64,000 nt of DNA, taken from assembly GCA_964425195.1 (NCBI GenBank), contig CAYRLG010000024.1, positions 5,029 to 69,028 on the forward strand, written 5' to 3'. Every line of letters starts with the position of its first letter. Within the stretch, counting starts at the first letter, position 1. The notes under the pieces were generated by a model that worked only from the letters and a program-made list of their open reading frames with translations, did not search any database and had not been told where the DNA came from. Positions 61,143-64,000 of this stretch are shown one piece after another. This stretch comes from Desulfamplus sp964425195 (lineage in GTDB: Bacteria > Desulfobacterota > Desulfobacteria > Desulfobacterales > Desulfobacteraceae). The position numbers and the translations under genes were made by a program.

Positions 61143-63364
61143 TTAGGTAAATTAGTATTCACTTGAAGAAGTTTTTCCCGCAGACCAGACAGACGCATAT
61201 CTGTGCGGTTATTATTTAATGCAATTTCAAACGCACGTCTTGATCCCACAATAATTACAAGCTCTTTGCCACGAGTTATAGCTGTATATAGAAGATTTCT
61301 CTGCAAAAGAGGGTAGTGCATGGTGGTCAGAGCAATCACTACAGCTGGATATTCTGACCCTTGGGATTTATGAACAGAGACAGCATAAGCAAGCGTAAGC
61401 TCCTCAAGCTCTAAAATATCGTAATCTACAAGCCTTCCATCATAATCTACAACAATACGGTTTTCCGATTTTACAACCTCATCTACAACTCCGATATCTC
61501 CGTTAAATACATCTTTTTCGTAGTTATTTTTAAGGTGCATAACCTTATCTCCAGTTTTGAATAGAAATCCTCTGCTCTCAATCCCGCCGTTTCTATTGTT
61601 CAATGCTTCTTGAAGTTTCTGGTTTAGATTGATTGTGCCAGCTTCTCCTTTGTGCATTGGCGTTAAAACCTGAATTTCGTCAATATGGCTGAACGCATTT
61701 TTTATCCTGCAACTGCAAAGCTCTGTAATGGTTTTTACGACTCGTTCTGGATCGTTATTTTCGATAAAATAGAATTCTGATAATCGATCTTCTTTAGTTT
61801 TCTTTTCAAGAAGAGGCATCTGACCGTTTCTTATGCAGTGGGCATTAACGACAATTGGGCTTAGTTCTGCCTGTCTAAATATTTTGGTAAGTGAAAACGT
61901 TTTCACTACACCAGAACTTATAATATCAGAAAGTACATTGCCCGGACCAACTGAGGGAAGTTGAAAAACATCTCCCACAAGAATTAAAACCCCGTTCATA
62001 GGAACTGCCATAATAAGGTTATACATAAGAAGAGTATCAACCATTGAAGCCTCATCAACAATAACTACATCAGCATCTAAGGGGCTATCTTGATTTCTGC
62101 CGAACAACTCAGTATCTGGATCGTATAAAAGCATTCTGTGAAGTGTTGAGGCTTTTCTGTCAGTCACTTCTGATAATCTTCTTGCTGCTCGTCCAGTTGG
62201 AGCACCAAGACTTACCTTTTTGTGCAATCTTCCAAATACTGTGCATACAGCCCGAATTAAGGTTGTTTTACCTGTCCCTGGTCCGCCTGTTATAACGCTT
62301 ACTCTGTGCGATAAAAGCTCTTTCACAATATCTTGCTGTTCATCAGATAGTTTTATAGCAAGACGGGCGACCACCTCCATTGCAATTTCATCATCATCTA
62401 ATCCATAATTTGGAACAGCAATTGATAACATTGCCCTAATTTTTTGAGCAATGCTCATCTCTGATTTGTACATTTTTCGAGTGTAAACAACTGATATATT
62501 GATATCTGGATTGCTGTCTCTCCAGCCAGTTTCAATTACTATCTCTTTTGCCTTTTCAAGATTTACAAATGCAGTTTCAATACTCTGTTTATCTGCACCT
62601 ATAAGACGCATACACCTCTCTATTAAATCGAGCTTTTCGCTGCAAACATGACCATCGGACTCATTTTTTAGAAGAAGATATATTATTGACGCTTTGATTC
62701 GCTCAGGGTCAGTAGGGGCTGTTCCAGTTTTAAGGGCAATTGTATCAGCAACTTCAAATCCAGCTTCTGGAACATCTCTTGATATTTGATATGGTTTTGA
62801 TTTTAAAATCTTTAGTGCATCTCTTCCATAGAAATTTATAATTGCTGATGCGTGATCTATTCCAACTCCATGCTCTTGAAGAAATTGCATCACCTTTCTT
62901 ACAGCGTGGTGTTGATCCCATGCCCGAGAGATTGTTGTCATCTTGGCTTTGCCAATGCCTATTATTTCGCAAAGGCGATGTGGTTCATTTTCGATAATAT
63001 CAAGAGAGTGCTCTTTAAAGTGATCCACAATCTTTTTTGCCATTGACTCACCAATTCCCTTTATCATACCAGAGCTTAAATACTTTCTGATATCAGCTAA
63101 GGTAGATGGGAGAGCCACCTCAAATTTTTCAACCTTGAATTGTTCGCCATACTTTGCATGAGATACCCACCTGCCAGTGAGCAAAAGCATCTCCCCTTCA
63201 GCTACACCTGCAAGATATCCTACAATGGTTACAGGTTCTTTAATTTCATGGAGTTTTAGGCGGGCTATAGTGTAGTGGTTATCTTCATTTTTGTAGGTTA
63301 TTCTATGTAACGTGCCTTTGATTGTGGTCATGAATTTTTTACTATCTTTTTGAAATATTGACAT
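61136..63364 (-). CDS. recD2: RecD2-type SF1B DNA helicase
   Basis: 742 residues. An N-terminal OB-like region and tandem helix-hairpin-helix segments (SSGMIKGIGESMAKKIV, LCEIIGIGKAKM) precede the helicase core: Walker A TGGPGTGKTT, Walker B VIVDEASMVD, GDVFQLPSVGPG, and late motif AVSVHKSQGSEYP. This is the RecD2 (TraA/RecD-like) arrangement, a 5'-3' helicase acting without RecBC. ATG 63364 has no clear ribosome site; ATG 63331 is an alternative. Confidence 0.92.
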   Translation of the reverse strand: MSIFQKDSKKFMTTIKGTLHRITYKNEDNHYTIARLKLHEIKEPVTIVGYLAGVAEGEMLLLTGRWVSHAKYGEQFKVEKFEVALPSTLADIRKYLSSGMIKGIGESMAKKIVDHFKEHSLDIIENEPHRLCEIIGIGKAKMTTISRAWDQHHAVRKVMQFLQEHGVGIDHASAIINFYGRDALKILKSKPYQISRDVPEAGFEVADTIALKTGTAPTDPERIKASIIYLLLKNESDGHVCSEKLDLIERCMRLIGADKQSIETAFVNLEKAKEIVIETGWRDSNPDINISVVYTRKMYKSEMSIAQKIRAMLSIAVPNYGLDDDEIAMEVVARLAIKLSDEQQDIVKELLSHRVSVITGGPGTGKTTLIRAVCTVFGRLHKKVSLGAPTGRAARRLSEVTDRKASTLHRMLLYDPDTELFGRNQDSPLDADVVIVDEASMVDTLLMYNLIMAVPMNGVLILVGDVFQLPSVGPGNVLSDIISSGVVKTFSLTKIFRQAELSPIVVNAHCIRNGQMPLLEKKTKEDRLSEFYFIENNDPERVVKTITELCSCRIKNAFSHIDEIQVLTPMHKGEAGTINLNQKLQEALNNRNGGIESRGFLFKTGDKVMHLKNNYEKDVFNGDIGVVDEVVKSENRIVVDYDGRLVDYDILELEELTLAYAVSVHKSQGSEYPAVVIALTTMHYPLLQRNLLYTAITRGKELVIIVGSRRAFEIALNNNRTDMRLSGLREKLLQVNTNLPNY

Positions 63365-63492
63365 ACTTATAAATTATGATAAATAAAACTATATTTAAGA
63401 GTTTCTACCCGAGATCATTATTAAAATCAACACTTCAGGCGAAAAGCAGAATATATATAAACGTTAGAATTAATTTGTAAGGGACACTATAG

Positions 63493-64000
63493 ATGGAATT
63501 TCAATTTGAGTGGTCAATCTTTTTTGAAAGTATTCCTATGCTTATGAGAGGAGTTAAATTTACTATTGTAATAACTCTTGGCGGACTCTCTCTTGGTTTT
63601 TTTATTGGTACAGTTGTTGGGCTTATGAAACTTGCTAAACATGCTTTTTCAAGAGCAGTTGCAGTAACATACATTGAGGCTATAAGAGGAACTCCAATGC
63701 TTGTGCAGGCAATGTTTCTATACTATGGTGTGCCAATGGCTCTTGGGATAAGGATTCCTCCTTTGACCGCTGGTATTATAATTATTGCTGTTAATTCAGG
63801 TGCGTATATCGCAGAGATTGTAAGAGGTGCTGTTCAATCAATTGATAGTGGGCAAAATGAAGCTGGACGCTCCATTGGTCTTACTCGATTCCAAACCATG
63901 CTGTACATTATTTGGCCTCAAGCATTTAAACGGATGATCCCACCACTTGGTAATCAATTTATAATTAGCTTAAAAGATACATCTCTATTAATGGTAATTG
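63493..64000 (+). CDS. Polar amino-acid ABC transporter permease, 3' end beyond window
   Basis: The first 169 codons are present. Hydrophobic segments and the His/Glu/Gln/Arg permease signature (YIEAIRGTPMLVQAMFLYYG near the start, then NSGAYIAEIVRGAVQSID and GQNEAGRSIGLT, the EAA loop) identify a HisM/GlnP-type subunit. It should import a polar amino acid with a periplasmic binding protein and an ATPase, presumably encoded to the right. AAGGG lies about 9 nt upstream of the ATG. Confidence 0.93.
   Translation, partial: MEFQFEWSIFFESIPMLMRGVKFTIVITLGGLSLGFFIGTVVGLMKLAKHAFSRAVAVTYIEAIRGTPMLVQAMFLYYGVPMALGIRIPPLTAGIIIIAVNSGAYIAEIVRGAVQSIDSGQNEAGRSIGLTRFQTMLYIIWPQAFKRMIPPLGNQFIISLKDTSLLMVI

Noticed and set aside
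1..64000. tRNA, rRNA and known riboswitches
   Set aside because: The intergenic gaps were read on both strands and no cloverleaf, rRNA segment or familiar riboswitch core was recognised; a covariance search would be decisive.

Overview
The window is AT-rich, densely coded bacterial DNA. Its gene content points to an anaerobic, sulfate-reducer-like member of the Desulfobacterota (Desulfobacteraceae-type). The pointers are the nitronate-monooxygenase/ketosynthase megasynthase, the DUF3141 protein, DUF1566 and CFI-box surface proteins, a PEP-synthase-like protein with receiver domains, and a GNAT-fused CoA-transferase. This placement is inference from families; no rRNA or tRNA gene was found.

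Layout. 1-11.4 kb: a single minus-strand reading frame, open across the whole stretch and running off the left edge, encodes a fused polyunsaturated-fatty-acid-type synthase of at least 3,791 residues. Visible domains in order are two NPD/enoyl-reductase-like barrels, KS, a degenerate KS, AT, a third KS, two carrier domains, KR and DH. Divergent from it (11.7-17.1 kb) are a CoA-transferase-GNAT fusion, a FadL-type outer-membrane protein and a hybrid histidine kinase. 17.2-23.4 kb: a polyhydroxyalkanoate (PHA) locus with a DUF3141 polymerase-like protein, PhaJ, PhaR, two phasins and PhaC, built around a divergent promoter region with a 15-bp palindrome. 23.7-28.1 kb: two secreted proteins (DUF1566/MopE; repeat protein with choice-of-anchor U and a clipped CFI box), less AT-rich than their surroundings. 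28.5-35.1 kb: FMN glutamate synthase-like protein, glutamate dehydrogenase and a receiver/PEP-binding protein. 35.1-41.8 kb: copper ATPase, ThrS, RNase D, DapF. 41.9-48.1 kb: YhaN/YhaO (SbcCD-like) pair, a transposase remnant and a diguanylate cyclase. 48.1-53.8 kb: M24 peptidase, YccF, 3-hydroxyacyl-CoA dehydrogenase, an MvaI/BcnI-type restriction-modification pair, thiolase. 54.1-61.1 kb: a nested palindromic repeat, a large mosaic secreted protein, a small secreted protein and a BaeSR-like two-component system preceded by a possible 41-residue coupled ORF. 61.1-64 kb: RecD2-like helicase and the start of an amino-acid ABC permease.

How the genes fit together. Thiolase (53 kb) and 3-hydroxybutyryl-CoA dehydrogenase (50 kb) can make 3-hydroxyacyl-CoA from acetyl-CoA. 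PhaJ supplies the R-isomer from enoyl-CoA, PhaC polymerises it, and phasins and PhaR coat and sense the granule. The megasynthase and its divergent neighbours look like a separate lipid programme. GdhA and the glutamate synthase-like protein handle ammonia. BaeSR with its flanking secreted proteins suggests an envelope-stress module.

The least expected features are in the megasynthase: all enzyme classes on one chain, threonine in place of the phosphopantetheine serine in both visible carrier domains, and a second ketosynthase that keeps its cysteine but has lost both catalytic histidines.
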